Shown: positions 1-13,000, counted from the stretch's first letter. The stretch is 64,000 nt of DNA from Sepiola atlantica (GCA_963556195.1 CAUVYP010000583.1:434001-498000), one strand, 5' to 3'. Notes: generated by a model not told the origin, from the sequence alone. Program-made: numbers and translations.

Positions 1-49
1 TGTTTTGTTGTTAAATGTTTACAATCATCACCTTGAATTGTTGATTATA

Positions 50-99
50 TGTTTTGTTGTTAAATGTTAACAATCATTACCTTGAATTGTTGATTTATA
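50..99 (+). repeat. 50-bp monomer, T29 type
   Basis: This is an example of the second major form: unit position 29 is T (TCATT) and the tail is GATTTATA instead of GATTATA, adding one base. The C/T state and the 49/50 length state vary separately, so all four combinations occur through the array. The mixture explains why duplication lengths are multiples of about 49.3 rather than of 49. Confidence 0.93.
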
Positions 100-148
100 T
101 GTTTTGTTGTTAAATGTTAACAATCATCACCTTGAATTGTTGATTATA
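100..148 (+). repeat. Reference 49-bp monomer, C29 type
   Basis: This copy is close to the array consensus and serves as the numbering reference. It begins TGTTTTGTTG and ends TTGATTATA. Unit position 29 is C (TCATC), one of the two major states. The GTTAAC hexamer (a HpaI recognition sequence) sits at unit positions 17-22 and occurs in most, though not all, copies. Composition is 23 T, 14 A, 7 G, 5 C. The phase chosen for the unit start is arbitrary. Confidence 0.95.
107..123. repeat. Near-palindrome present in each monomer (example)
   Basis: TTGTTAA (107-113), spacer ATG (114-116) and TTAACAA (117-123) form a perfect 7-bp inverted repeat with a 3-base spacer. The same element is in almost every unit, so the array offers a dyad every 49-50 bp, about 1,300 in all. 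The right arm can also pair with ATTGTT later in the same unit (AACAAT at unit 20-25 with ATTGTT at 37-42), giving an alternative, weaker stem with an 11-base loop. A protein-binding or hairpin role is possible but not shown by the sequence. Confidence 0.85.
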
Positions 149-2502
149 TGTTTTGTTGTTAAATGTTTACAATCATCACCTTGAATTGTTGATGATATGA
201 TTTGTTGTTAAATGTTAACAATCATTACCTTGAATTGTTGATTATATGTTTTGTTGTTAAATGTTAACAATCATTACCTTGAATTATTGATTTATATGTT
301 TTGTTGTTAAATGTTAACAATCATCACCTTGAATTGTTGATTATATGTTTTGTTGTTAAATGTTAACAATCATCACCTTGAATTGTTGATGATATGATTT
401 GTTGTTAAATGTTAACAATCATTACCTTGAATTGTTGATTATATGTTTTGTTGTTAAATGTTAACAATCATTACCTTTAATTGTTGATTATATGTTTTGT
501 TGTTAAATGTTAACAATCATCACCTTGAATTGGTGATTATATGTTTTGTTGTTAAATGTTAACAATCATCACCTTGAATTGTTGATTATATGTTTTGTTG
601 TTAAATGTTAACAATCATTACCTTGAATTGTTGATTATATGTTTTGTTGTTAAATGTTAACAATCATTACCTTGAATTGTTGATTATATGTTTTGTTGTT
701 AAATGTTAACAATCATCACCTTGAATTGTTGATTTATATGTTTTGTTGTTAAATGTTAACAATCATTACCTTGAATTGTTGATTATATGTTTTGTTGTTA
801 AATGTTAACAATCATTACCTTGAATTGTTGATTATATGTTTTGTTCTTAAATGTCAACAATCATTACCTTGAATTGTTTATTTATATGTTTTGTTGTTAA
901 ATGTTAACAATCATCACCTTGAATTGTTGATTATATGTTTTGTTGTTAAATGTTAACAATCATCACCTTGAATTGTTGATTATATGTTTTGTTGTTAAAT
1001 GTAAACAATCATTACCTTGAATTGTTGATTTATATGTTTTGTTGTTAAATGTTAACAATCATCACCTTAAATTGTTCATTATATGTTTTGTTGTTAAATG
1101 TTAACAATCATCACCTTGAATTGTTGATTATATGTTTTGTTGTTAAATGTTAACAATCATTACCTTGAATTGTTTATTAATATGTTTTGTTGTTAAATGT
1201 TAACAATCATCACCTTGAATTGTTGATTATATGTTTTGTTGTTAAATGTTAACAATCATTACCTTGAATTGTTGATTATATGTTTTGTTGTTAAATTTTA
1301 ACAATCATTACCTTTAATTGTTGATTATATGTTTTGTTGTTAAATGTTAACAATCATCACCTTGAATTGTTGATTATATGTTTTGTTGTTAAATGTTAAC
1401 AATCATTACCTTGAATTGTTGATTCTATGTTTTGTTGTTAAATGTTAACAATCATTACCTTGAATTGTTGATTATATGTTTTGTTGTTAAATGTTAACAA
1501 TCATTACCTTGAATTGTTTATTTATATGTTTTGTTGTTAAATGTTAACAATCATTACCTTGAATTGTTGATTATACGTTTTGTTGTTAAATGTTAACAAT
1601 CATCACCTTGAATTGTTGATTTATATGTTTTGTTGTTAAATGTTAACAATCATCACCTTGAATTGTTGATTTATATGTTTTGTTGTTAAATGTTAACAAT
1701 CATCACCTTGAATTGTTGATTTATATGTTTTGTTGTTAAATGTTAACAATCATCACCTTGAATTGTTGATTATATGTTTTGTTGTTAAATGTTAACAATC
1801 ATTACCTTGAATTGTTGATTATATGTTTTGTTGTTCAATGTTAACAATCATTACCTTGAATTGTTGATTTATATGTTTTGTTGTTTAATGTTAACAATCA
1901 TCACCTTGAATTGTTGATTATATGTTTTGTTGTTAAATGTTAACAATCATCACCTTGAATTGTTGATTATATGTTTTGTTGTTAAATGTTAACAATCATC
2001 ACCTTGAATTGTTGATTATATGTTTTGTTGTTAAATGTTTACAATCATCACCTTGAATTGTTGATTATTTGTTTTGTTGTTAAATGTTAACAATCATTAC
2101 CTTGAATTGTTGATTATTTGTTTTGTTGTTAAATGTTAACAATCATTACCTTGAATTGTTGATTATATGTTTTGTTGTTAAATGTTAACAATCATCACCT
2201 TTAATTGTTGATTATATGTTTTGTTGTTAAATGTTTACAATCATCACCTTGAATTGTTGATTATATGTTTTGTTGTTAAATGTTAACAATCATTACCTTG
2301 AATTGTTTATTTATATGTTTTGTTGTTAAATGTTTACAATCATTACCTTGAATTGTCGATTATACGTTTTGTTGTTAAATGTTAACAATCATCACCTTGA
2401 ATTGTTGATTTATATGTTTTGTTGTTAAATGTTAACAATCATTACCTTGAATTGTTGATTTATATGTTTTGTTGTTAAATGTTAACAATCATCACCTTGA
2501 AT

Positions 2503-3960
2503 TGTTGATTTATATGTTTTGTTGTTAAATGTTAACAATCATCACCTTGAATTGTTGATTATATGTTTTGTTGTTAAATGTTAACAATCATCACCTTGAA
2601 TTATTGATTATATGTTTTGTTGTTAAATGTAAACAATCATCACCTTGAATTGTTGATTATATGTTTTGTTGTTAAATGTTTACAATCATCACCTTGAATT
2701 GTTGATTATTTGTTTTGTTGTTAAATGTTAACAATCATTACCTTGAATTGTTGATTATATGTTTTGTTGTTAAATGTTAACAATCATTACCTTGAATTGT
2801 TGATTATATGTTTTGTTGTTAAATGTTAACAATCATCACCTTGAATTGTTGATTATATGTTTTGTTGTTAAATGTTAACAATCATCACCTTGAATTGTTG
2901 ATTATATGTTTTGTTGTTAAATGTTAACAATCATCACCTTGAATTGTTGATTTATATGTTTTTTTGTTAAATGTTAACAATCATCACCTCGAATTGTTAA
3001 TTATATGTTTTGTTGTAAAATGTTAACAATCATCACCTTGAATTGTTGATTATATGTTTTGTAGTTAAATGTTAACAATCATTACCTTGAATTGTTGATT
3101 ATATGTTTTGTTGTTAAATGTTAACAATCATTACCTTTAATTGTTGATTATATGTTTTGTTGTTAAATGTTAACAATCATCACCTTGAATTGTTGATTTA
3201 TATGTTTTGTTGTTAAATGTTAACAATCATTACCTTGAATTGTTGATTATATGTTTTGTTGTTAAATGTTAACAATCATTACCTTGAATTGTTGATTATA
3301 TGTTTTGTTGTTAAATGTCAACAATCATTACCTTGAATTGTTTATTTATATGTTTTGTTGTTAAATGTTAACAATCATCACCTTGAATTGTTGATTATAT
3401 GTTTTGTTGTTAAATGTTAACAATAATCACCTTGAATTGTTGATTATATGTTTTGTTGTTAAATGTTAACAATCATCACCTTGAATTGTTGATTATATGT
3501 TTTGTTGTTAAATGTAAACAATCATTACCTTGAATTGTTGATTTATATGTTTTGTTGTTAAATGTTAACAATCATCACCTTGAATTGTTGATTATATGTT
3601 TTGTTGTTAAATGTTAACAATCATCACCTTGAATTGTTGATTATATGTTTTGTTGTTAAATGTTAACAATCATTACCTTTAATTGTTGATTTATATGTTT
3701 TGTTGTTAAATGTTAACAATCATCACCTTGAATTGTTGATTATATGTTTTGTTGTTCAATGTTAACAATCATTACCTTGAATTGTTGATTATATGTTTTG
3801 TTGTTAAATGTTAACAATCATTACCTTAAATTGTTGATTTATATGTTTTGTTGTTAAATGTTAACAATCATCACCTTGAATTGTTGATTTCTTTGTTTTG
3901 TTGTTAAATGTTAACAATCATCACCTTGAATTGTTTATTATATGTTTTGTTGTTAAATGT
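2503..3960 (+). repeat. Block B, first copy
   Basis: Block B is recognised by TTATTGATTA at 2603, then a T-run unit (ATGTTTTTTTG near 2960), CCTCGAATTGTTAATT with the diagnostic C at 2990, GTAAAATG, and GTAGTTAAATG at 3063. The CCTCGAATTGTTAATT signature occurs six times in the window, with its diagnostic C at 2990, 4125, 8809, 25473, 57034 and 62995. Compared with the 8.5-kb copy, this one carries one extra monomer between the first two markers (387 against 338 bp). Confidence 0.82.
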
Positions 3961-4014
3961 TAACAATCATCACCTTGAATTGTTTATTTATATGTTTTGT
4001 TGTTAAATGTAACC
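2880..4014 (+). repeat. 1,135-bp tandem duplication, unit 1
   Basis: This unit holds 23 monomers (average 49.3 bp) and is followed directly by a second copy. Markers fall at a constant offset of 1,135: the CCTCG base at 2990 and 4125, and the GTAG base at 3063 and 4198. The left edge is set by TGTTAACA here against TGTAACCA just before unit 2. Every line I compared between the two units was identical, which points to a recent event. Confidence 0.85.
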
Positions 4015-5149
4015 AATCATCACCTTGAATTGTTGATTATATGTTTTGTTGTTAAATGTTAACAATCATCACCTTGAATTGTTGATTTATATGTTTTTTT
4101 GTTAAATGTTAACAATCATCACCTCGAATTGTTAATTATATGTTTTGTTGTAAAATGTTAACAATCATCACCTTGAATTGTTGATTATATGTTTTGTAGT
4201 TAAATGTTAACAATCATTACCTTGAATTGTTGATTATATGTTTTGTTGTTAAATGTTAACAATCATTACCTTTAATTGTTGATTATATGTTTTGTTGTTA
4301 AATGTTAACAATCATCACCTTGAATTGTTGATTTATATGTTTTGTTGTTAAATGTTAACAATCATTACCTTGAATTGTTGATTATATGTTTTGTTGTTAA
4401 ATGTTAACAATCATTACCTTGAATTGTTGATTATATGTTTTGTTGTTAAATGTCAACAATCATTACCTTGAATTGTTTATTTATATGTTTTGTTGTTAAA
4501 TGTTAACAATCATCACCTTGAATTGTTGATTATATGTTTTGTTGTTAAATGTTAACAATAATCACCTTGAATTGTTGATTATATGTTTTGTTGTTAAATG
4601 TTAACAATCATCACCTTGAATTGTTGATTATATGTTTTGTTGTTAAATGTAAACAATCATTACCTTGAATTGTTGATTTATATGTTTTGTTGTTAAATGT
4701 TAACAATCATCACCTTGAATTGTTGATTATATGTTTTGTTGTTAAATGTTAACAATCATCACCTTGAATTGTTGATTATATGTTTTGTTGTTAAATGTTA
4801 ACAATCATTACCTTTAATTGTTGATTTATATGTTTTGTTGTTAAATGTTAACAATCATCACCTTGAATTGTTGATTATATGTTTTGTTGTTCAATGTTAA
4901 CAATCATTACCTTGAATTGTTGATTATATGTTTTGTTGTTAAATGTTAACAATCATTACCTTAAATTGTTGATTTATATGTTTTGTTGTTAAATGTTAAC
5001 AATCATCACCTTGAATTGTTGATTTCTTTGTTTTGTTGTTAAATGTTAACAATCATCACCTTGAATTGTTTATTATATGTTTTGTTGTTAAATGTTAACA
5101 ATCATCACCTTGAATTGTTTATTTATATGTTTTGTTGTTAAATGTAACC
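4015..5149 (+). repeat. 1,135-bp tandem duplication, unit 2
   Basis: This is the second copy of the preceding 1,135-bp unit, starting right after the TGTAACC variant. The match continues about 55 bp beyond the unit and breaks near 5,205, where TCATTACCTTTAATT replaces TCATCACCTTGAATT. The T-run, GTAAAATG, GTAGTTAAATG, AATAATC, TTCAATG and GATTTCTTTG variants all appear in the same order as in unit 1. Confidence 0.85.
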
Positions 5150-5914
5150 AATCATCACCTTGAATTGTTGATTATATGTTTTGTTGTTAAATGTTAACAA
5201 TCATTACCTTTAATTGTTGATTATATGTTTTGTTGTTAAATGTTAACAATCATCACCTTGAATTGTTGATTATATGTTTTGTTGTTAAATGTTAACAATC
5301 ATTACTTTGAATTGTTGATTATATGTTTTGTTGTTAAATGTTAACAATCATTACCTTGAATTGTTGATTATATGTTTTGTTGTTAAATGTTAACAATCAT
5401 TACCTTGAATTGTTGATTATATGTTTTGTTGTTAAATGTTAACAATCATTACCTTGAATTGTTGATTTATATGTTTTGTTGTTAAATATTAACAATCATT
5501 ACCTTGAATGGCTGATTTTACTTTTGTTGTTAAATGTTAACAATCATCACCTTGAATTGTTGATTTATATGTTTTGTTGTTAAATGTTAACAATCATTAC
5601 CTTGAATTGTTGATTATATGTTTTGTTGTTCAATGTTAACAATCATTACCTTGAATTGTTGATTATATGTTTTGTTGTTAAATGTTAACAATCATTACCT
5701 TAAATTGTTGATTTATATGTTTTGTTGTTAAATGTTAACAATCATCACCTTGAATTGTTGATTTCTTTGTTTTGTTGTTAAATGTTAACAATCATTACCT
5801 TTAATTGTTGATTTTACTTTTGTTGTTAAATGTTAACAATCATCACCTTGAATTGTTGATTTATATGTTTTGTTGTTAAATGTTAACAATCATTTCCTTG
5901 AATTGTTGATTTAT
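5150..5914 (+). repeat. Mixed monomers with two 48-bp units
   Basis: These monomers continue the array with two one-base-short units carrying GATTTTACTTTTG (near 5,515 and 5,810). The first also has a private change, GAATGGCTG, where later copies read GAATTGCTG. The order TGTAACC, CCTTTAATT, TACTTTGAA, AAATATTAAC, GCTGATTTTAC resembles 9,530-9,860 and 13,970-14,300, so this is a diverged or rearranged relative of those stretches. Confidence 0.75.
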
Positions 5915-6505
5915 ATGTTTTGTTGTTAAATGTTAACAATCATCACCTTAAATTGTTGATTTATATGTTTTGTTGTTAAATGTTAACAATCGTCACCTTG
6001 AATTGTTGATTATATGTTTTGTTGTTAAATGTTAACAATCATCACCTTGAATTGTTGATTATATGTTTTGTTGTTAAATGTTAACAATCATTACCTTGAA
6101 TTGTTGATTATATGTTTTGTTGTTCAATGTTAACAATCATTACCTTGAATTGTTGATTTATATGTTTTGTTGTTTAATGTTAACAATCATCACCTTGAAT
6201 TGTTGATTATATGTTTTGTTGTTAAATGTTAACAATCATCACCTTGAATTGTTGATTATATGTTTTGTTGTTAAATGTTAACAATCATCACCTTGAATTG
6301 TTGATTATATGTTTTGTTGTTAAATGTTAACAATCATTACCTTGAATTGTTGATTATATGTTTTGTTGTTAAATGTTAACAATCATTACCTTGAATTGTT
6401 GATTATATGTTTTGTTGTTAAATGTTAACAATCATTACCTTGAATTGTTTATTTATATGTTTTGTTGTTAAATGTTAACAATCATTACCTTGAATTGTTG
6501 ATTAT
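5915..6505 (+). repeat. 591-bp duplication, unit 1
   Basis: Twelve monomers' worth of sequence is repeated at an offset of 591 bp. The markers are CCTTAAATTG (5950 and 6541) and AATCGTCACC (5992 and 6583). Farther along, GATTATACG (6505 and 7047) is offset by 542, so one 49-bp monomer was gained or lost between the copies. Confidence 0.75.
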
Positions 6506-7046
6506 ACGTTTTGTTGTTAAATGTTAACAATCATCACCTTAAATTGTTGATTTATATGTTTTGTTGTTAAATGTTAACAATCGTCACCTTGAATTGTTGA
6601 TTATATGTGTTGTTGTTAAATGTTAACAATCATCACCTTGAATTGTTGATTATATGTTTTGTTGTTAAATGTTAACAATCATTACCTTGAATTGTTGATT
6701 ATATGTTTTGTTGTTCAATGTTAACAATCATTACCTTGAATTGTTGATTTATATGTTTTGTTGTTTAATGTTAACAATCATCACCTTGAATTGTTGATTA
6801 TATGTTTTGTTGTTAAATGTTAACAATCATCACCTTGAATTGTTGATTATATGTTTTGTTGTTAAATGTTAACAATCATCACCTTGAATTGTTGATTATA
6901 TGTTTTGTTGTTAAATGTTAACAATCATTACCTTGAATTGTTGATTATATGTTTTGTTGTTAAATGTTAACAATCATTACCTTGAATTGTTTATTTATAT
7001 GTTTTGTTGTTAAATGTTAACAATCATTACCTTGAATTGTTGATTA
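6506..7046 (+). repeat. 591-bp duplication, unit 2 (one monomer shorter)
   Basis: This second copy carries the AATCGTCACC, TTCAATG and TTTAATG series and ends at the GATTATACG unit at 7,047. It has a private GATTATATGTGTTG change near 6,608 that is absent from unit 1. Matching to the 16,664-bp-distant copy begins only at its right end, near 7,000. Confidence 0.72.
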
Positions 7047-10000
7047 TACGTTTTGTTGTTAAATGTTAACAATCATCACCTTGAATTGTTGATTTATATG
7101 TTTTGTTGTTAAATGTTAACAATCATCACCTTGAATTGTTGATTTATATGTTTTGTTGTTAAATGTTAACAATCATCACCTTGAATTGTTGATTTATATG
7201 TTTTGTTGTTAAATGTTAACAATCATCACCTTGAATTGTTGATTATATGTTTTGTTGTTAAATGTTAACAATCATCACCTTGAATTGTTGATTATATGTT
7301 TTGTTGTTAAATGTTAACAATCATCACCTTGAATTGTTGATTATATGTTTTGTTGTTAAATGTTAACAATCATTACCTTGAATTGTTGATTATATGTTTT
7401 GTTGTTCAATGTTAACAATCATTACCTTGAATTGTTGATTTATATGTTTTGTTGTTTAATGTTAACAATCATCACCTTGAATTGTTGATTATATGTTTTG
7501 TTGTTAAATGTTAACAATCATCACCTTGAATTGTTGATTATATGTTTTGTTGTTAAATGTTAACAATCATCACCTTGAATTGTTGATTATATGTTTTGTT
7601 GTTAAATGTTTACAATCATCACCTTGAATTGTTGATTATTTGTTTTGTTGTTAAATGTCAACAATCATTACCTTGAATTGTTTATTTATATGTTTTGTTG
7701 TTAAATGTTAACAATCATCACCTTGAATTGTTGATTATATGTTTTGTTGTTAAATGTTTACAATCATCACCTTGAATTGTTGATTATTTGTTTTGTTGTT
7801 AAATGTCAACAATCATTACCTTGAATTGTTTATTTATATGTTTTGTTGTTAAATGTTAACAATCATCACCTGGAATTGTTGATTATATGTTTTGTTGTTA
7901 AATGTTAACAATAATCACCTTGAATTGTTGATTATATGTTTTGTTGTTAAATGTTAACAATCATCACCTTGAATTGTTGATTATATGTTTTGTTGTTAAA
8001 TGTTAACAATCATCACCTTGAATTGTTGATTATATGTTTTGTTGTTAAATGTTAACAATCATTACCTTTAATTGTTGATTTATATGTTTTGTTGTTAAAT
8101 GTTAACAATCATCACCTTGAATTGTTGATTATATGTTTTGTTGTTCAATGTTAACAATCATTACCTTGAATTGTTTATTTATATGTTTTGTTGTTAAATG
8201 TTTACAATCATTACCTTGAATTGTCGATTATACGTTTTGTTGTTAAATGTTAACAATCATCACCTTGAATTGTTGATTTATATGTTTTGTTGTTAAATGT
8301 TAACAATCATTACCTTGAATTGTTGATTTATATGTTTTGTTGTTAAATGTTAACAATCATCACCTTGAATTGTTGATTTATATGTTTTGTTGTTAAATGT
8401 TAACAATCATCACCTTGAATTGTTGATTATATGTTTTGTTGTTAAATGTTAACAATCATCACCTTGAATTATTGATTATATGTTTTGTTGTTAAATGTAA
8501 ACAATCATCACCTTGAATTGTTGATTATTTGTTTTGTTGTTAAATGTTAACAATGATTACCTTGAATTGTTGATTATATGTTTTGTTGTTAAATGTTAAC
8601 AATCATTACCTTGAATTGTTGATTATATGTTTTGTTGTTAAATGTTAACAATCATCACCTTGAATTGTTGATTATATGTTTTGTTGTTAAATGTTAACAA
8701 TCATCACCTTGAATTGTTGATTATATGTTTTGTTGTTAAATGTTAACAATCATCACCTTGAATTGTTGATTTATATGTTTTTTTGTTAAATGTTAACAAT
8801 CATCACCTCGAATTGTTAATTATATGTTTTGTTGTAAAATGTTAACAATCATCACCTTGAATTGTTGATTATATGTTTTGTAGTTAAATGTTAACAATCA
8901 TTACCTTGAATTGTTGATTATATGTTTTGTTGTTAAATGTTAACAATCATTACCTTTAATTGTTGATTATATGTTTTGTTGTTAAATGTTAACAATCATC
9001 ACCTTGAATTGTTGATTTATATGTTTTGTTGTTAAATGTTAACAATCATTACCTTGAATTGTTGATTATATGTTTTGTTGTTAAATGTTAACAATCATTA
9101 CCTTGAATTGTTGATTATATGTTTTGTTGTTAAATGTCAACAATCATTACCTTGAATTGTTTATTTATATGTTTTGTTGTTAAATGTTAACAATCATCAC
9201 CTTGAATTGTTGATTATATGTTTTGTTGTTAAATGTTAACAATAATCACCTTGAATTGTTGATTATATGTTTTGTTGTTAAATGTTAACAATCATCACCT
9301 TGAATTGTTGATTATATGTTTTGTTGTTAAATGTAAACAATCATTACCTTGAATTGTTGATTTATATGTTTTGTTGTTAAATGTTAACAATCATCACCTT
9401 GAATTGTTGATTATATGTTTTGTTGTTAAATGTTAACAATCATCACCTTGAATTGTTGATTATATGTTTTGTTGTTAAATGTTAACAATCATTACCTTGA
9501 ATTGTTTATTTATATGTTTTGTTGTTAAATGTAACCAATCATCACCTTGAATTGTTGATTATATGTTTTGTTGTTAAATGTTAACAATCATTACCTTTAA
9601 TTGTTGATTATATGTTTTGTTGTTAAATGTTAACAATCATCACCTTGAATTGTTGATTATATGTTTTGTTGTTAAATGTTAACAATCATTACTTTGAATT
9701 GTTGATTATATGTTTTGTTGTTAAATGTGTACAATCATTACCTTGAATTGTTGATTATATGTTTTGTTGTTAAATGTTAACAATCATTACCTTGAATTGT
9801 TGATTTATATGTTTTGTTGTTAAATATTAACAATCATTACCTTGAATTGCTGATTTTACTTTTGTTGTTAAATGTTAACAATCATCACCTTGAATTGTTG
9901 ATTTATATGTTTTGTTGTTAAATGTTAACAATCATTACCTTGAATTGTTGATTATATGTTTTGTTGTTCAATGTTAACAATCATTACCTTGAATTGTTGA

Positions 10001-13000
10001 TTTATATGTTTTGTTGTTTAATGTTAACAATCATCACCTTGAATTGTTGATTATATGTTTTGTTGTTAAATGTTAACAATCATCACCTTGAATTGTTGAT
10101 TATATGTTTTGTTGTTAAATGTTAACAATCATCACCTTGAATTGTTGATTATATGTTTTGTTGTTAAATGTTTACAATCATCACCTTGAATTGTTGATTA
10201 TTTGTTGTGTTGTTAAATGTTAACAATCATTACCTTGAATTGTTGATTATTTGTTTTGTTGTTAAATGTTAACAATCATTACCTTGAATTGTTGATTATA
10301 TGTTTTGTTGTTAAATGTTAACAATCATCACCTTGAATTGTTGATTATAAGTTTTGTTGTTAAATGTTAACAATCATCACCTTGAATTGTTGATTATATG
10401 TTTTGTTGTTAAATGTTAACAATCATTACCTTGAATTGTTGATTTATATGTTTTGTTGTTAAATGTTAACAATTATCACCTCGAATTGTTGATTATATGT
10501 TTTGTTGTTAAATGTTTACAATCATCACCTTGAATTGTGGATTATATGTTTTGTTGTTAAATGTTAACAATCATTACCTTGAATTGTTGATTATATGTTT
10601 TGTTGTTAAATGTTAACAATCATTACCTTGAATTGTTGATTATATGTTTTGTTGTTAAATGTTAACAATCATCACCTTGAATCGTTGATTTATATGTTTT
10701 GTTGTTAAATGTTAACAATCATTACCTTGAATTGTTGATTATATGTTTTGTTGTTAAATGTTAACAATCATTACCTTGAATTGTTGATTATATGTTTTGT
10801 TGTTAAATGTCAACAATCATTACCTTGAATTGTTTATTTATATGTTTTGTTGTTCAATGTTAACAATCATTACCTTGAATTGTTGATTATATGTTTTGTT
10901 GTTAAATGTTAACAATCATTACCTTAAATTGTTGATTTATATGTTTTGTTGTTAAATGTTAACAATCATCACCTTGAATTGTTGATTTCTTTGTTTTGTT
11001 GTTAAATGTTAACAATCATTACCTTGAATTGTTGATTTTACTTTTGTTGTTAAATGTTAACAATCATCACCTTGAATTGTTGATTTATATGTTTTGTTGT
11101 TAAATGTTAACAATCATTACCTTGAATTGTTGATTTATATGTTTTGTTGTTAAATGTTAACAATCATCACCTTAAATTGTTGATTTATATGTTTTGTTGT
11201 TAAATGTTAACAATCGTCACCTTGAATTGTTGATTATATGTTTTGTTGTTAAATGTTAACAATCATCACCTTGAATTGTTGATTATATGTTTTGTTGTTA
11301 AATGTTAACAATCATTACCTTGAATTGTTGATTATATGTTTTGTTGTTCAATGTTAACAATCATTACCTTGAATTGTTGATTTATATGTTTTGTTGTTTA
11401 ATGTTAACAATCATCACCTTGAATTGTTGATTATATGTTTTGTTGTTAAATGTTAACAATCATCACCTTGAATTGTTGATTATATGTTTTGTTGTTAAAT
11501 GTTAACAATCATCACCTTGAATTGTTGATTATATGTTTTGTTGTTAAATGTTAACAATCATCACCTTGAATTGTTGATTATATGTTTTGTTGTTAAATGT
11601 TAACAATCATTACCTTGAATTGTTGATTATATGTTTTGTTGTTAAATGTTAACAATCATTACCTTGAATTGTTGATTATATGTTTTGTTGTTAAATGTTA
11701 ACAATCATTACCTTGAATTGTTTATTTATATGTTTTGTTGTTAAATGTTAACAATCATTACCTTGAATTGTTGATTATACGTTTTGTTGTTAAATGTTAA
11801 CAATCATCACCTTGAATTGTTGATTTATATGTTTTGTTGTTAAATGTTAACAATCATCACCTTGAATTGTTGATTTATATGTTTTGTTGTTAAATGTTAA
11901 CAATCATCACCTTGAATTGTTGATTATATGTTTTGTTGTTAAATGTTAACAATCATCACCTTGAATTGTTGATTATATGTTTTGTTGTTAAATGTTAACA
12001 ATCATTACCTTGAATTGTTGATTATATGTTTTGTTGTTCAATGTTAACAATCATTACCTTGAATTGTTGATTTATATGTTTTGTTGTTTAATGTTAACAA
12101 TCATCACCTTGAATTGTTGATTATATGTTTTGTTGTTAAATGTTAACAATCATCACCTTGAATTGTTGATTATATGTTTTGTTGTTAAATGTTAACAATC
12201 ATCACCTTGAATTGTTGATTATATGTTTTGTTGTTAAATGTTTACAATCATCACCTTGAATTGTTGATTATTTGTTTTGTTGTTAAATGTCAACAATCAT
12301 TACCTTGAATTGTTTATTTATATGTTTTGTTGTTAAATGTTAACAATCATCACCTTGAATTGTTGATTATATGTTTTGTTGTTAAATGTTTACAATCATC
12401 ACCTTGAATTGTTGATTATTTGTTTTGTTGTTAAATGTCAACAATCATTACCTTGAATTGTTTATTTATATGTTTTGTTGTTAAATGTTAACAATCATCA
12501 CCTGGAATTGTTGATTATATGTTTTGTTGTTAAATGTTAACAATAATCACCTTGAATTGTTGATTATATGTTTTGTTGTTAAATGTTAACAATCATCACC
12601 TTGAATTGTTGATTATAGGTTTTGTTGTTAAATGTAAACAATCATTACCTTGAATTGTTGATTTATATGTTTTGTTGTTAAATGTTAACAATCATCACCT
12701 TGAATTGTTGATTATATGTTTTGTTGTTAAATGTTAACAATCATCACCTTGAATTGTTGATTATATGTTTTGTTGTTAAATGTTAACAATCATTACCTTT
12801 AATTGTTGATTTATATGTTTTGTTGTTAAATGTTAACAATCATCACCTTGAATTGTTGATTATATGTTTTGTTGTTCAATGTTAACAATCATTACCTTGA
12901 ATTGTTGATTATATGTTTTGTTGTTAAATGTTAACAATCATTACCTTAAATTGTTGATTTATATGTTTTGTTGTTAAATGTTAACAATCATCACCTTGAA

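Larger units (their letters stand above)
1..2010 (+). repeat. Block A, first copy
   Basis: This stretch of about 41 monomers has an ordered series of rare variants: GATGATATGATTT at 191 and 388, TTGGTGA at 532, TTCTTAAATGTCAAC near 846, TTCATTATA at 1077, TTTATTAATATG near 1179, AAATTTTAAC at 1293, GATTATACG at 1574, TTCAATG at 1835 and TTTAATG near 1885. The same order recurs 60,497 bp later. A partial copy also appears at 52,150-53,640 (offset 51,186, matched by the markers at 1077, 1574 and 1835). Confidence 0.85.

Noticed and set aside
2955..2970. T-run (ATGTTTTTTTG) as a terminator or poly-A tail of an inserted retroelement
   Set aside because: It is a single G-to-T change in an ordinary monomer that keeps the repeat register, recurs at 4,094, 8,777, 25,441 and 62,964 as part of block B, and has no upstream stem or target-site duplication.
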